Source: Antennarius striatus (lineage: Eukaryota; Chordata; Actinopteri; Lophiiformes; Antennariidae). Taken from it: a DNA stretch of 64,000 nt. Below the pieces are notes generated by a model. It was given only the letters and a program-made list of their open reading frames with translations. It did not search any database and had not been told where the DNA came from. The position numbers were made by a program, and so were the translations under genes. The stretch is from assembly GCF_040054535.1 (NCBI RefSeq), contig NC_090783.1:2586001-2650000 (forward strand), in the 5' to 3' direction. Positions 24,866 through 38,200 of the stretch are shown in pieces. Position 1 is the first letter of the stretch, and each line of letters begins with the position of its first letter.

Positions 24866-27474
24866 CACACATACACACTACACACACACATAGGATTCAA
24901 TGTGAAGTTATACTGTATCTGTCACTGATTCAGTGTGATATCCGTCTCATCTCACCTTGTGTGCGTGTCTCGTTTCCAGGGTGATCTCCTCCGTGCGGAG
25001 GCAGATGGTGATGTCTGGTTTTACGTCAGAGTTCATCCACAAACTACAGGACTTTTACAAACGGCTCTGTCTCCCTGCTGAGCTGAAGAACCTCAGGAAC
25101 AGGTGCGCGTGTGTTTGTGTGTGTTTTATATCATTACACTGAAGCTCCTGCATTAAATAGGCCTTATTCCGTCTGTGTGTGTGTTTGTGCTCCAGCCTGT
25201 GTGTCCGTCCTTGGGATGATGTCCTGCTGGTGTCTGTACTGAAGGGGCAGAACGTGTTGGGCGTCCGAAAAGACAAAGGCAAGAAAGACGTGCTGATTGA
25301 AGAGATTTCTGTGGTTCTGCTGAGAGCAGAAGCGCTGCAGCGACAGCAGAGGTACAAAGGACGCACAAACATGTTCACATTTATACAGAAACACACACGC
25401 TCCCAGGGTTAAACTGCTCAAAACCAAACCCGACTGGTGTGTGTCTGCAGGTACAGAGAACTGTGCCGCTACCTGCGAGTCGTCCAGACTGATGATTTCA
25501 TACTGTGAGTGTTCAAAGTGAAAATTCCTCACATATGTTTAGATGTTAGATTTGACTGCCGGTGTTTCGTCCGTCAGCTTCCAGCAGGTGAAGGACCTCA
25601 CGCCGTTCTTCATGTGCCTGGAGGGAGACTTTCCTCGCGCTCTGCTCAATCTGTTCCCCTCGGTGGCCCCGCCCGCCTCCCGCTTCACTCCGCGTATCTT
25701 CCTGTTATATCTCAGCATCTTTAAAACTGCAGCGGCACCAAAGCTGATCGTCAGCCAGCTCGCTCAGCTCTGTGATCCCGAGGCATCATGGGAGCCAATA
25801 ACAGGTCAGGCATCAACGGATTAAATGGTTTTACTTCCAAATGTCTTTTTAAAAAGTCATTTTCACATCAGAGGTCACAAGTTGTTTGTTTGTTTGTTTT
25901 TCTAGGTGCTCTGCCACTGAAACATGATGGGCTGGTGAAATTTACTCTCAGGATTCTATCGTGCTGCTCCGCTGTCTTCACAGATGTAAGCCTGCAGTTC
26001 TGAGTTTGTAATTTCAGGACAAACCGACGCATTAAAAGCTTTGTTTTCGTGGTTTTGATTTAGTTCTGGAAAGAGATGCTTATCGGTGCTGCAACGGATT
26101 TATCGATTTGCATCGCTGCACATGCAGTTCCTCTTCTCAACACAAGAGGCAGCAGAGCGTAGCCTCCAAAAAAAGTACGAGTTGTAGCTCTCCTGGTGCA
26201 GAATTAAAAACTGTTGAGTTGATTAAACCGAAAAGAAAAAATAAGAGCTCTCAGCTTCAAAATGTTTCAGCTTCATATTACAGAACAAGCACAGATTTAA
26301 TCAGTGTGTGTGTGTGTGTTTCAGTGTGTTTTGATTTGTCATGTGTGTTTCCATCCAGTGTCAGTGTTGGGTCACTTTACTCACACTCGTCAGTAAACCT
26401 CTACCGACACCAAGTGTCACATTCCTCCACGTACGTATCCCTTTATCGGCCGTTTTTTGTTTGTTGTTTGTTTGTTTTTGTTTGTGTTTACTTTCTTCTG
26501 TCTGTATTTCCTATCTGTCGTGTCTGAACTTTAGGAAGCAAAGACTGTAGTGAGTTCCATCCTGCCCGTCCGCCACTGCTCCAACATTCACATCCCACGG
26601 TCCTTCCAGGAAGTATGTCAGCCATGAGCCGGGCGCCGATTGCAGTGAGCAAAGTGACGATGTGTTAATGCGTGTGTGTGTGTGTGTGTGCAGGTGTATC
26701 CAGAGCAGGCTCTGTTGCTATTGGTTACTGGAGCTTTAGGTTTGAGGATCCTTCACGCTCCTCTCTGTCCGGCTCTTCCTGTCTTCACTGCAATGAAGGT
26801 AAAAACTCGTATTCCTCATTTTTGATGACGCGTCTCGTTTGTAGACCGTTTGCACTTCCTTCATCACCTCCAAAAAGAGAATAATATTAATTCTTCTGTC
26901 TGTCAGGAGAACTTTTGGGCTCTCCAATGGCTGATGGGGAGTTTTTTATCCCTCAAAACAGAAGCCCTCGCCTCCTTCCTCCAGGAGGCCAAACAGGAGG
27001 CGCAGAACAACGCAGGTGTGTCGGTCCTTTTGAGCTTTGACTATGCACACACACTATGAATGGTCACCATAAATCTGTGAGCTCATGGGATGTGAGGTAA
27101 AAACACAGAACACTGAATGTCTTTGTTTTTCGGTCAGACGGGGAAAACTTACTATTTCTTCACGCTCTGGAAACCGGTTCGTTTTCACCGGCAGAGAACG
27201 AGGACCAGTGAGTAAAACGGAGTTTGAAACCTCCTGTAATGACATCTCCCTTTGAGACCCTTTGACATGTAGACGTGTTCCACTTCCCTTTTGGTGCTGA
27301 GAGGGTGTGGGTCTGATGCGTTGTCTTGTTTTCCATGTCTGGTGACGTGGCGGCGAGCAGCACCTACTGTAAGTCACTCTGTCACACGCGGTGATGTGTC
27401 TCTGCTGTGGTCAGGTCCACTGAACCTCGTTTCTTCTCCCTCCTGCAGGCAGCCAAGCGTCCTTTAGATGCTGA
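23340..27474 (+). CDS. uncharacterised protein with SUMO-interacting motif and Cys-rich putative zinc domain
   Basis: Coding exons with consistent phase: 23340-23466, 23547 (or 23553)-23661, 23752-23845, 24103-24253, 24347-24464, 24536-24661, 24759-24821, 24980-25102, 25196-25351, 25451-25504, 25578-25804, 25906-25985, 26535-26612, 26694-26798, 26907-27015, 27138-27207, then one or two short exons near 27359 and 27449 whose junctions are uncertain; about 610-630 residues. The N terminus holds [15 protein letters not shown], a textbook SUMO-interacting motif (hydrophobic core followed by acids). Exons 2-4 encode a Cys/His cluster: CPIHPF, then [15 protein letters not shown], then [21 protein letters not shown], probably binding zinc. 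The remainder appears helical, with no transmembrane segment. I do not recognise the gene; the Cys pattern faintly recalls plant RIN13-like proteins. A nuclear, SUMO-linked role is inference only. Confidence 0.72.
24663..24701. repeat. (CA)n immediately after a splice donor
   Basis: Sense-strand CA run starting at the donor of the exon 24536-24661. A second CA-rich run (24831-24890) follows the donor at 24822. Confidence 0.9.
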
Positions 27475-28802
27475 CCCCCCCCCCCATCCTCCTCAGGTGT
27501 CTCATCTGTAAGTCCTGCAGCTCATCACCTCAATTATCATGTGGCTTTTTCCTCACAACCCTGTCTGGGTTTCAGACTGAAGCTTAAAAACGTGACAAAT
27601 CTGAATCTGCCTGAAACATTTAGATAACGGTTAGCGTTAGCATTGATGCTACATCTGTTCTTGAATAAAACCTTAAGGTTTCATTATTAAAATTTGTTCA
27701 GAATGCTCTGTAAATAAAACAACTTAACATTCCTTATGATCAAAAACAAAGTCTGACTACTGTGTACACACCTGCATGTTAGCAGCGTGCTAACGGCTAA
27801 CCCAGGCCTCTTTTGTCATGATAGATAGATAGATGCTACTTTGTACCCTAAGAATTTGAAATTTTTTGAGGTTAAAGCCTCCATTTTTACAGAAAATAAC
27901 CAAACTGTAAACGATGCATCTTTAGACATTTGTCTAAATGATTTTGTGTGTTTGTGTTCTGGTTGGGCGTAGATGGACCGTGTTGATCGCAGCGGTACAT
28001 GTCTGATTCCGAGGAGCTCTCCTCCCTCCAAACAAACGACGGATGAACGCGTGTGAGAGGATCGGACGGGTCGGATGTCAATATTCACACAGACGGAGCC
28101 TGAGGATCGTCGTTCTTCCTTTAATCGCTTCAGAGACACTTCCTGCTGCTCCATTCAGTGTTTAAACGGTGGTCTGAACTGCTTCTGCAATGCATTGTGG
28201 GACTTTTATTCAAACAGACGTTTCCAAAGATACTTTTGCATATTTTTCATACATAAGAGCATCTTTTTACAGAAAGTTGGTAAATTAAAAACATTTTTAC
28301 GCTTTGGCCAATTTATAGAAAAGTTGGCTTTTGATTATAACATAAAAACTACAAATAAAGTATAGATGATTCAATATCAACACTTCAGGAGAACAGTTAA
28401 TACGCACATTTAAATAAAACACATCAGTTGTCATTCTTCCAGGTCGTGGTGATCCTTCAGGGGCCAATCAGAGGCAACAAAGTTTTTAATTGGAGTTTGA
28501 AACAGATGGGGGTGGAGCTAAGACGGCTTCTTTGCTAAAAATGAGATTGAGCTTGAACTAAACCGTCTCAAGTGCAACATAAATCACGCTAACGTTTTCA
28601 ATTCGAGTCTGGTCGTTTCTTCTTCAGCGCCGGTGAAACGTTTGTTTCCGTTAACTCATAATGGTGTCACAATCACGCGTTTAATCCTGCAGATAAAACA
28701 CGCAACTCTGATTGTCGCTGTCGATGCAGAGATAACACGTCATAAAAACACACCAGCGGACGTGGTTGGAGGCCTCGTATGGCCGTTTTTGTGTCGCTTC
28801 TG
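27475..28802. other. convergent 3' ends; L2-like tail fragment
   Basis: This lies between the 3' end of the plus-strand uncharacterised gene and the minus-strand smcr8 stop. A GATAGATAGATAGATGCTACTTTG block at 27822-27845 resembles an L2-type LINE tail. AATAAA occurs on the plus strand at 27664 and in the 27710s; TTTATT near 28204 is a possible minus-strand poly(A) signal for smcr8. No other gene is supported. Confidence 0.45.
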
Positions 28803-31800
28803 TTATGTTGCCCACGTGTTTCTGTGCAGGTGGGCTGAACAGTAAGAGAACCTTAGAGAGGGGAGCCCACTTCCTGCGTGGCGCTGTTTGATGAGGTCCG
28901 ACAGGAAACGCATCACTCTCAAGTCGCTCTCGCTGCTGCAGACCCCCCGCGCCAGCAGGAGCTCCTCTTCGGCGCCAGAGGCCTCCTCGCGGTGCGAGTG
29001 AGGGTAAAACGTGTACAGCAGAGCCTGGTGAGCCAGGGCGGTCAGGCAGCTCTCCAGGTGCAGCAGGTAGGTGACGCCCCGGCCGATGCCCGTCTGGGGG
29101 TCGGCCAGTCGCCCCACCACTGAGCCGGAGTAGGAGGGGCAGCGCAGCGTCTTCTGGTCCAGATCCAGAAGAGACAAATAACGGCTGTAGCGCGTCAGCG
29201 AGCGGAGGATGCTGGTCACGGAGCCGGAGGGCGACCTGGGTAAAAAGAAGCCACAAAGGTCATGGTGTGTGTGGATTCACTGGTTCTGTCTCCACAGCGC
29301 CCCCCTGTGGTCGTACCTGTGTATCCCGATCAGCCTCCAGGTGAGCAGGTCGGTCACCTGCAGCGGTCTGCCTAACGCCGGCATCACGGCGTTCCCGTCG
29401 GGGGCGGGCAGGAACAGACTCAGAGCGTCCAGCAGCTTGGTGACCAAACCCTCGTCCCCCCCGATGACGGCCAGCGGCCGGCCGCTCAGGAGGCAAAACA
29501 CGGCATGCTGGGAGAATGAGTTCTGTTTGAGGAACCTGAGGGCTCTGAGCGCAGCTTTCCTCCTCCTCCTTTTAGACAAGCGGGGGTCGCTGTGGATGTG
29601 GAGGGTGGGGGTGGTGGAGGAGGACGGGGGCGAGGAGCCGGTGAAGCTGGCGTGGTCGGACGCCTCGTCCACGCTCAGCAGCCGGAGGGGGGCGCAGGGC
29701 GGGGGCCAGCGGTCGTCCTCGTCCGGGGCAGCGTTCACGGGGGGGCCTGGGGCCGACGGCACCCCCTGACGGGCTTCAGACCAATGAGGTGCTTCTTCCC
29801 CTGGAAACACAAACGACCGACTTCAGTCGCCTAAACCAGCTCGTTGCTATGGAAACCAAAAAACAATGCAGTTTCCTGAGTGCGGATGTCCTCCAGAGAT
29901 GACAGCCTCCCTTGAAACATCCCGTTGCCATGGAAACAAGATGCTTAAAATGCCAGTTTCACCAAATTGTACACTTTGTGACGTGAGCTTAGCTTGTTTT
30001 TATTGTAGGATAAAACGGAAGCTGAATGACGCCACTTTTTATCGTGTTAAACTTGGTTACGTCACCTTCCAGCGGTCTGGAGTTGTTCTCAGCTTCTTCT
30101 CGGACTCGATGGAGCTTCAAACCCTCTCCTTTTGCAGGTCGATGCCTCAGGGATCCGTTGATTGGCCCGTCGTCCTCCTGAGCCGGCGGCGCCTTTTCAT
30201 CTTCGTTCACTGAAGTCGTTCCTCCCGGCGCGTCCTGATCGGGTCGGACCCGTGCCACCACCTCGTCTGTGCTCTTGAAGCCGTTGCTGACAGGTTGGAG
30301 CTCCGCCTGTTCCTCGGTGATGGCGGTGAGGTCGTCGGGGACGACGGACTCGGTGGTGCTCAGCACCTCGATGCTGTCCTCGCTGTTGGTCCGCCTGGCG
30401 TACGCCCGCACACGCCGGACCTTCACATCGACCGCCGCTCGCCACTGAGAGGCGTCCGCGACGGCAGCGGGGGTTTCTGTTGAGGGATAAAAAAAATGTC
30501 AAATTTAAATTTTTAAATTGAAAGAATATAAATAAAATCACAATAAAATATTTACATATTTGTAATAAATTAATATTTTTATAATTGATTTAAAAAAAAA
30601 ATGAATTTGACATTTCAATTCAATATTTTTTATTATGTATATTAAAGTATTTAAACTAACAAAATTAAAACTATTTAAAATACTAAACATTTTTAAAAAT
30701 GAGGTGTTTTTTTTAAACCATTTTTAAAAACCTTTAAATGTAATGTAGATCATTTAAATCTATCAATGTAAACAATTTATACTGCATTTGAAAACTGAAA
30801 ATTAAGATTAATTTTAATTAATAATGAAAGCAATGATTATACTTTGTAGTATTCAACCTTTAAAATAAAAAAAATATTTAAATAACTTTTATATCTTTTC
30901 TATTAAATTAGACCGTAACTGTCAAAAAATAAATTACAATCAAAAAAGTAATTTTTACAGAATTCAAGATTTTTTTGTCTGAATAGCTGCAAAAATAGAA
31001 AACATATAATGACAACAATTAAATCCACTTGTTTTCTACCTCTGTTGTTAGAAGCAGCGACGTTCTGTGTGAGATACGACTTTTCAGTCCCCAGAACTTC
31101 GATGCTGTCGCAGCTGCTCGCGCTTTCTGTCATCTCCATGGCAACAGCAGGCTCTGGGGTCCCATTCCGAGTTCCCCCCGCCTCCAGCTTGATGGGGATC
31201 TCCTCCACGCAGGAGCAGAATGACTCCAGGCTCATGTCGCCGCTCGTAGGCCCCGCCTCCCCCTGGAACTCAGCCTCGGCGGCCTCCTCCCCCCCCTCCT
31301 CTGAGCTCCACGGCTCAAACAGGAAGTTGACAAGGGTGAGTCTCCTTGACAACGAATGCGCGATGCGGGCGGCCTGCAGAACGCTCCTGTCGCCGCGCAG
31401 CCGGCGCTCGGTGTCGGCGAGCTGCTCCTTCATCAGCGACAGGAAGTAGGGGTTGCAAAGCTCCTGGAGGGGCTTCAGATGACGCTGAGACCTGCAGGAA
31501 GTGGAGGTGGAAGCGGGGGTGGAAGGGAAGTGACAGGACTCCAGCGGTAGCAACGCAATTGGGTCGGTGAGGGAGTCTGTCGGGTCGTACGGCAGGAAGT
31601 CGGGCTGTTTCAGCTTCCTGTTTGGGTAGGAGGTGACCTGACGGAGGAATTCTCTGTGGATGGAGATGGAACCCTCCACAGCTTCCAGCTCCTCCATGTT
31701 TCCTCCCACCGCTCTGGAGCCGTTCTCCATCCTTGGATGTTCTCCCTCCTGCAGCAGAGACAACCTCTGGTACCTGAAAGTCACAGAACTGGACGTCAGA

Positions 31801-33011
31801 ACACGTAACACGCATCACATCAGTATTTGGATGAGGTGGGGTCCTCATCTTACTCCAGCTCCTGGAGTTTCCTCTGCAGCTCCATGGAGAACGCCTGTCT
31901 GTTTCCCGTCTTCAGGCTGTCGGCGGCCCGAGAGAAGCTGGTGGTCAGCTCCGAGAAGTTCTCCATCAGCTTGGTCTGGTCGGAGCAGACGTACGCCACG
32001 CAGAAGGGACGCACCATCCCCCGGGCCTCCAGGTCGTACAGGGTCATGTGGTGAACGTAGGCGAAAGCGTCGTCCGCCGAGTCTCCCAGAATCACCTTGG
32101 AGTCCTCGCTGAAGTTGAGGTGCGGGCCGGTGGAGGCGGGGGGAGCGTGGGGAGGGCCGGACGCCTGGTAGTCGACAGACATGATGCGAACGGAGAAGTG
32201 GTTCAGGTCGAACGAGCCGAGGGCTCTGGTGTCGTCCGGGATGGTGAGGACCGGCTTGGGTCCGACCTGGAAATGTTACGACGTGATTTTAGTCTGGTGA
32301 TGATGTCAGAGGTCACAAGGTGTGACATCATCGCAAAGAAGGTAATATTTACATCATTCTTCTTTTCACAAATATTTTTAAGGTGCCTGGGGCAATAAAA
32401 AAATTGTTGTTAAAAAAGTTTCCAGAATTTCAATTTGATGCGCGCTTCAGGACTGGGTAAAAACAAAAACTGTTAAACAGCGCCCCCTGGCGAAAAAAGA
32501 AGGAACCCCACCCCCACCCCAGCGGTGCGTTTGGAGCGTCATTAACGGAATCTTATAAATTCATTACAAATCAAGACCTGTGAACACAACTCACAGAGAA
32601 AGGACATAAAACATATAAGAAGTCGGTCAAATTCATGTTTAAATTATCCTCAAACAAAATTATTCAACTCCCCTGAAGTTCCGGGATGTTTTACATCAAT
32701 GGAGGTTTATTCGCCAATATTGAACATCAAGAATTCATGACGTGAATTTTAGGACTTCTGTTTTGATCGTAATAAGTTTTTAATCTTGTTTTCTTATTTT
32801 TTTTGTCCGGACTGGCAGCACCCACCTGTTCAGAGAACTCCGCCACCAGGATGAAGTCTCTGTGGAAGCGGGCGGAGGTGACCCACGGGTGGGATGGGGG
32901 CAAAAGGGGAACACATAACTCCTCTGGTAGCCCCAGATCCGGATCCTTTCCCCCGTCGCCTCCGAAGCCCTCGGTGCCGGTGAAGGCCAGCAGGTCCGGT
33001 GACCCGATCAT
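28803..33011 (-). CDS. smcr8: SMCR8 (C9ORF72-SMCR8-WDR41 complex subunit)
   Basis: Six coding exons on the minus strand: 33011-32826, 32266-31854, 31773-31040, 30476-30066, about 29799-29317, 29235-28803. The N terminus MIGSPDLLAFT, then FHRDFILVAEFSEQ and PVLTIPDDTRALGSFDLNHF, then RIMSVDYQAS and YVHHMTLYDLEARGMVRPFC, is diagnostic of SMCR8 (longin plus uDENN). The C terminus carries the DENN-type QVTDLLTWRLIG, then SVTSILRSLTRYSRYLSLLD and LMRF-like DLRVMRFLSDLIKQRH. SMCR8 binds C9ORF72 and WDR41 in a cytosolic/lysosomal complex with small-GTPase GAP activity that regulates autophagy and mTORC1 signalling. The region of roughly 30.1-31.7 kb encodes a low-complexity acidic linker. The exon 4/5 junction is ambiguous (see findings). 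Paralogue letter (a or b) is not determined. The next gene upstream on this strand is mief2, as in human 17p11.2. Confidence 0.94.
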
Positions 33012-35248
33012 CGTCAGTCACGGCTTCATCAACCCATGGGGGGTAGTTGGGGGGGGGGGATCAAATGTCCAGGGGGCCTTCAGGCGGAGAGTCAGCTGTT
33101 CGGTCGGGACTCGAAAACATCAACAAGAGTTTAACAAGTTGTTGTTTCCTGGAGCCTCGGATCGGGGTCAGACCTCCAGACCACCTGATCCGCTTCCCCT
33201 CAACGGAAACACCGACAGCGTTTCAGACAAAACCTCACGGAGAAGCGAAACTTGTCTGCGGGCTGCAGTCACACGGTCCGCCGGGATTCCACTTCCACTT
33301 TACTGTCATTTAAAAGATGGTTCTAAAAGTTGTTTCTCGCTGTTCCCGTTTTTCCCCCCCCCGGTAAACGGACCCGTTTACGCCGGTATTCAGACATGTG
33401 ACAGAAGCCGGCCGAGGACGCGCTTTGAAGCAAAAGTAGCTCCTGGTAGAAGACCGGAAGGTCAAGTTGTACGGAGGAAGTCAGGTTTCCGGTTTTCAAA
33501 GTAAAAGGATCTGAAGACGCGACAATTTAATTACTATGGAAATTTAAATAGTAAAACAATGTAAACGCGACCTTGCTTATTGATTTGCATCACTTTTTTA
33601 TTATTTGAATTTTATTTCAGTAACTGATACAAAAAAAAACAAAAAACGAGTGTTCAAATACTGCACATTACAATAACCGAATAAAACAGGGAAACAAATC
33701 AAAGCACGGCATTTTTCTAAAATTGTGGGAAAAAATTTCAATACCACCTGATTTTCAATCGATGTTTTGTATGACACAAAATAATTTCACCACAATATAT
33801 AAAAAGGGGTTTGCTGGTTTTGTTAGTTTTTAGAGACCGGATGTGATCTGTTGCCTAAAAAATAAAAACAACCCCAGCAGACCGGAAGTCCAACATATAG
33901 CAAGATAAGTCCCTGCAAACGAAAAGAAACCCATACCTTTAAACCAAATTGACCTCATCGACATGAAACCTTTCATGAATTTACATTTGTGTCTAATTTT
34001 CTGCGTGGTTAACGTTTAAAAATATGGATTTTTAAAAAAAAGGTGTTAAACATTTAATACATAAAGTACATTTTCTGAATTTGCTGTGTATAAGGAATTC
34101 CACTTTTACTTTGTTAGAATAAAAAAATGGTGGTCTTATCAGACTGGAGCTGAAACAACTTCACACAGATCGTGTCACGTTGGCAGTCATCAATTTATCT
34201 GAGTCTAATGTTTAACGCTGTTTTATACAGACTGGGTACTAACTGAGATCATTCTCATGTGATAAGGCCACATGAAAATATTTCATTTGCAATAACATCC
34301 TGAAACTGGCGGAGAAAACATTTTTGTTCAGGAAATGAAAATTAGAACCAAGCAGAGCAAGAATCTAGATACTTTCTTTATTTGCAGTTTTAATGTTCTA
34401 TGACAAAAAATACTTTTTTTCGCTGAGAAAACTAAATGAAAGACACAACATTCATACTGTATGTAAAAGCAAGTACATAAAACCATTAGGATGGTTATCC
34501 ATAGTTTAAAAGCTTAGTTTGGCAAGAGACAGAACACCAATCAAGACTGACAAATAAATCACACTTCAACCTTCAGTGTAATAAAATTACATTAAATAAA
34601 TCCAACCCAGACGAACTGACTGCTTGAGTCATTTGAAGTAATGCACCTTTTTATTTTAGCCGTGTCCCTGTGTACAAACCAAAGCAGGAACGAAAGCATG
34701 ACGAGGAGGAACGTTTCGTCTGTGAGCAGACAGCTGACATGATGGCATAAGGCAGCGCTCCTGTGATGACACCCAGTGACAGAGGTAGGGTTGAAGAACT
34801 GAACTGACTGTGTGGGATTCTGCCGTTTTCGTTCAATTCAATGTTCACTATTCTGAGTTGGGTCCAGCCCTGGATTAACGCGGACACACTGACTGATCCA
34901 TCTGACTTGGATGCAGAATTGAGGGTGAAATTATGATGATGTGTGACTTGAATCATCACTTCAGGCATCTGAGGCATCTGACATTTCATCTGATTTCTTT
35001 TTAAGCCTGATAACTACTTCTTTGTGGCTGTGCAAGTAATAATCAATCGATCCGTTCTCCTCCTCTGGCGTGAACAATCATCCGTGGTTCCCATTCATTT
35101 CTCCCACTGCTGCAGCTCGTTCCATTTCATCAACGCAAAATGGAGAAGCTAAATGAAGAGAGGAAGCAGTAGGATTGGACGAAACATTTTGGATGATAAA
35201 AGGTCAACGGTTTGATCTCCATCTGTGTCAGAGCTCAACCAACGTGAG
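33012..35248. other. smcr8 5' region and mief2 3'UTR
   Basis: smcr8 5'UTR and promoter probably occupy 33012-33520, including ETS-like ACCGGAAG near 33452. From about 33600 the sequence is AT-rich and most simply explained as a long mief2 3'UTR on the minus strand; TTTATT near 33599 and 33614 (AATAAA in reverse) are candidate poly(A) signals. A minus-strand open frame at 34651-34989 is not supported as a gene. Confidence 0.45.
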
Positions 35249-38200
35249 TTAAATGAGCAGTATTTCAGGCTCTGACACAGCGCAGTAGAGCATGAAGCCC
35301 ATCTGATCCACCTGGTCCTCTGACAAGCTGCTCAGCAGATTGACAGCTGGCTTGAAGTAGCTGTGCAACACCCCTTGTTCAAGGTAGCCAATGAGCTCCG
35401 TGATGCACTGCTGGAATCTAGCGCCCAGGCTGGCCTCCGTCCAGTCGCTCTCGCTGTCGCTGAGTTGCAGGATGAGATTGGCCAGCGGGGCAGCTCTGAG
35501 CGGTCGCAGGGCAGGATTCAGTCTGCACACCGCCTTCAGGATTTTAACCATCCGTCTGCGACAACCGTCATCGGCGGCGTCCAGCTGAGCCAGGCGCCGG
35601 GTCTCCCACGGGTAGAGGGACAGGTGCCAGGCGTTCACCCAGGGAGAGGTGAGCTCGGGCTGGGCGGTCAGAACGACATCCTCTGCCCTCAGCAGAGGCA
35701 GCATGGAGATGAAGAGGGGCTGATCGCTGCACGGGGCTCTTAGGTCGTTCCCAGGCCTAAAATATTACAACAGGAGATAAATCAGCTGCGTTGAACTCAA
35801 TGAAAATCAAACGCTTCATCTTCTGCTTGCAGCTCAACAATGAAAACATGGGAGGTGTACCGAATCTCCAGTCTCAGGCCCGGTTGTCCCGGCAAAGGTC
35901 TGACGAGACAGTCCATGGTGCCGCTGATGGATGGCCAGTTTACAGTTTCCATGACAACCTTATTAAACATGTTGACAACAGCATCTGAAGACAGGTAACC
36001 GCCCACCAAGTACCTAAGACATATCAAAAGTGCTTTTAGTCAGTGCCTTAACTTTTACTGCATCACACACATCAGTCTGATTCAACGCTCATCTGAAACA
36101 ATTCACCATAGTTTATAGTTTCAAATGCTAACAATTTATTTAGATGCAAATTTCAGAGTGATAACACATTAGTATAATTCATTATAAGTCACTCTAAGAT
36201 TTATTGAAACAGCCACAAACTTTTCTTTTTTTTTTAATATGTGTTTGTATGTGTGTACAGGCCCCTGAAACGAACACACAAGGGACCTGTAGGCAAGATA
36301 TACATACAGTATACAGTGATTGAGCTACTGCTGCCCCAATCATTCCTCCCCTCTGTGATCACCTGTCCCAGTAGCTCTGCCCTCTTGGAAAATATTCCAG
36401 ATTTAGCCGTCGGACCATCCAGTGCAGCGGGTGTGTGAGCAGCGTTTCCTCTCCCGGGACGAGGCGCCACAGAGAGGCTTCCAGCTGTAGAGGCACCAGC
36501 AAACACGCGTGGTCGGCACCGACCACCTGAACACAAGCAGAGGTACGAGTCATTCATTTCACATCTGTGATGGAACAGTGTTTGTGCAACATTCAAGCAT
36601 CAGCCGGGAAAGGAATACATCTTGCGTGTACCTGCAGGTCATCCAGGAGTGAACCCCCGAGGCTCATCTCCCCCAGGGGCATGTCGGGGTTACGGCTGCG
36701 CAGAAAGCCCTGGATCTCAGTGCAGATGTCCAAAGCCAGAGCCTGAGCCTGCCGGACCTCCTGGGGAGGCAGCACCACCCTGGTGTGATAGTACTGCTGC
36801 AGCCGCTCCTAAAAGTAGTTCATACAGCATTCATGACATTCATTTGCTATTCAAACACTTCAGCTGTACCATTATGAGCAAAATGATCATCAGGATTATT
36901 CTGATCAGTACTGAGATCACCATAATTGTTCGATTTTAGTGTCAAATATTTGTTTTGCATTTTCAGATAGACAGAATACTGTTTTTATACATGTTACGCT
37001 TCATTTACACACATGTACAAATCTATGCAGCAAAATAAAAAGGTTCTTCCTTATTTACCTAAAGATCAACATGAAAGAAAATATAAATTAAAACAGTCCC
37101 AAAAATGAGCAGCTGATCATCACCTGATTTACAGAAACTAAAGAAATCTTAAATTCAAGCACCTTTCAAATAAACACTTCACACTTTTTGTTCCCAAACT
37201 ACCCAAATGTAATGAACTCAAATATTCGCAGTATTCAATATTAATAAAAAAAAGCAGCTTTGAAGAGAACTAATACCTTTCTGTTCAGGATTGTGTATAT
37301 TTTTCCTCCTTATAGTTTAGTGTGTTGAATCCTATCAAGCGTTTACCAACATTTACAGAACCATCCAAAGAAATCCTACTGATGTCAATGTTCTGCACAG
37401 TAACTAGAAGCTGCTTCGTGCTTTTGAACTTCCTCCATCAAGCCGCTGCACCGGAACAGTCTTTAGTTTATGCAGGGCTCTTGGGGATATGTGCAGCGTA
37501 ACCAGTGCAGAAAAATATGTATCCCCCCAAGCACTGCATTTTCTAAAACACGCTACACATGCATAAATGAATGAGGCTGCACTGACCAGAGCTTTTCCAG
37601 CAGCTGTTCAGACTGGATGCATTATTTATGAATTTAAGAGCTTGGGGTTGAAAAGTCAAAGTGTACCTGCAAGCTGAGGACGCAGAGCTGGAGTCTGGTG
37701 GACTTGGATTCAGGTTGAGGCTGCAGCTCCAGCGAGGTCATCTGAGGTTGTTGGCACAGGTCACCTGATCAGGAAAGACAATAAACCAGTTGCAGAGTAA
37801 TATGTGCTGGTGACGATTGGACTATTGTACGTCATAAACATGTTTGTGGTGTTGTTGTGCGTCTGGTTGGTGGTTTGTTACGGATACCTTTCTTCTGTCT
37901 CGCAGCCTTGGCAACAGGTTCTCTCGTGGCGCCCTCGATGCCTTTCTTGATCAGTGTGGGGGAAGCAGAGACTAGATTCAACTCCTCCCAGCTCTCAGCC
38001 ATCTTCTGCTCCACTTTTTTATCATCGGCTGCACGTCCTGCGTGCTCAATCAGCTGAACACAAACACTCATCGTCACAAACAAACGGTGCATGACTTAAA
38101 ATCCACTTCCTGCACACCGAGTGCTGAAAGTTACGGCCTGCAGCCAAATGAACTCAAATGGAAAAATTCTGGCAATTTTCCAAAGCATTTAAAACCGATT

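Noticed and set aside
25055-25532. Overlapping minus-strand open frames
   Set aside because: They oppose plus-strand exons of the uncharacterised gene whose phases are consistent over 16 exons.
26014-26527. Open frames in the 550-base intron 25986-26534 of the uncharacterised gene
   Set aside because: Low-complexity (GTTT)n and TG-rich sequence; phases of the flanking exons join directly without it.
28878-32398. Several plus-strand open frames of 60-190 codons
   Set aside because: Antisense shadows of smcr8 exons; the minus-strand reading has clear SMCR8 motifs and splice sites.
34651-34989. Minus-strand open frame of 112 codons
   Set aside because: It lies in the AT-rich stretch best explained as mief2 3'UTR, has no splice support, no recognisable domain and no codon bias.
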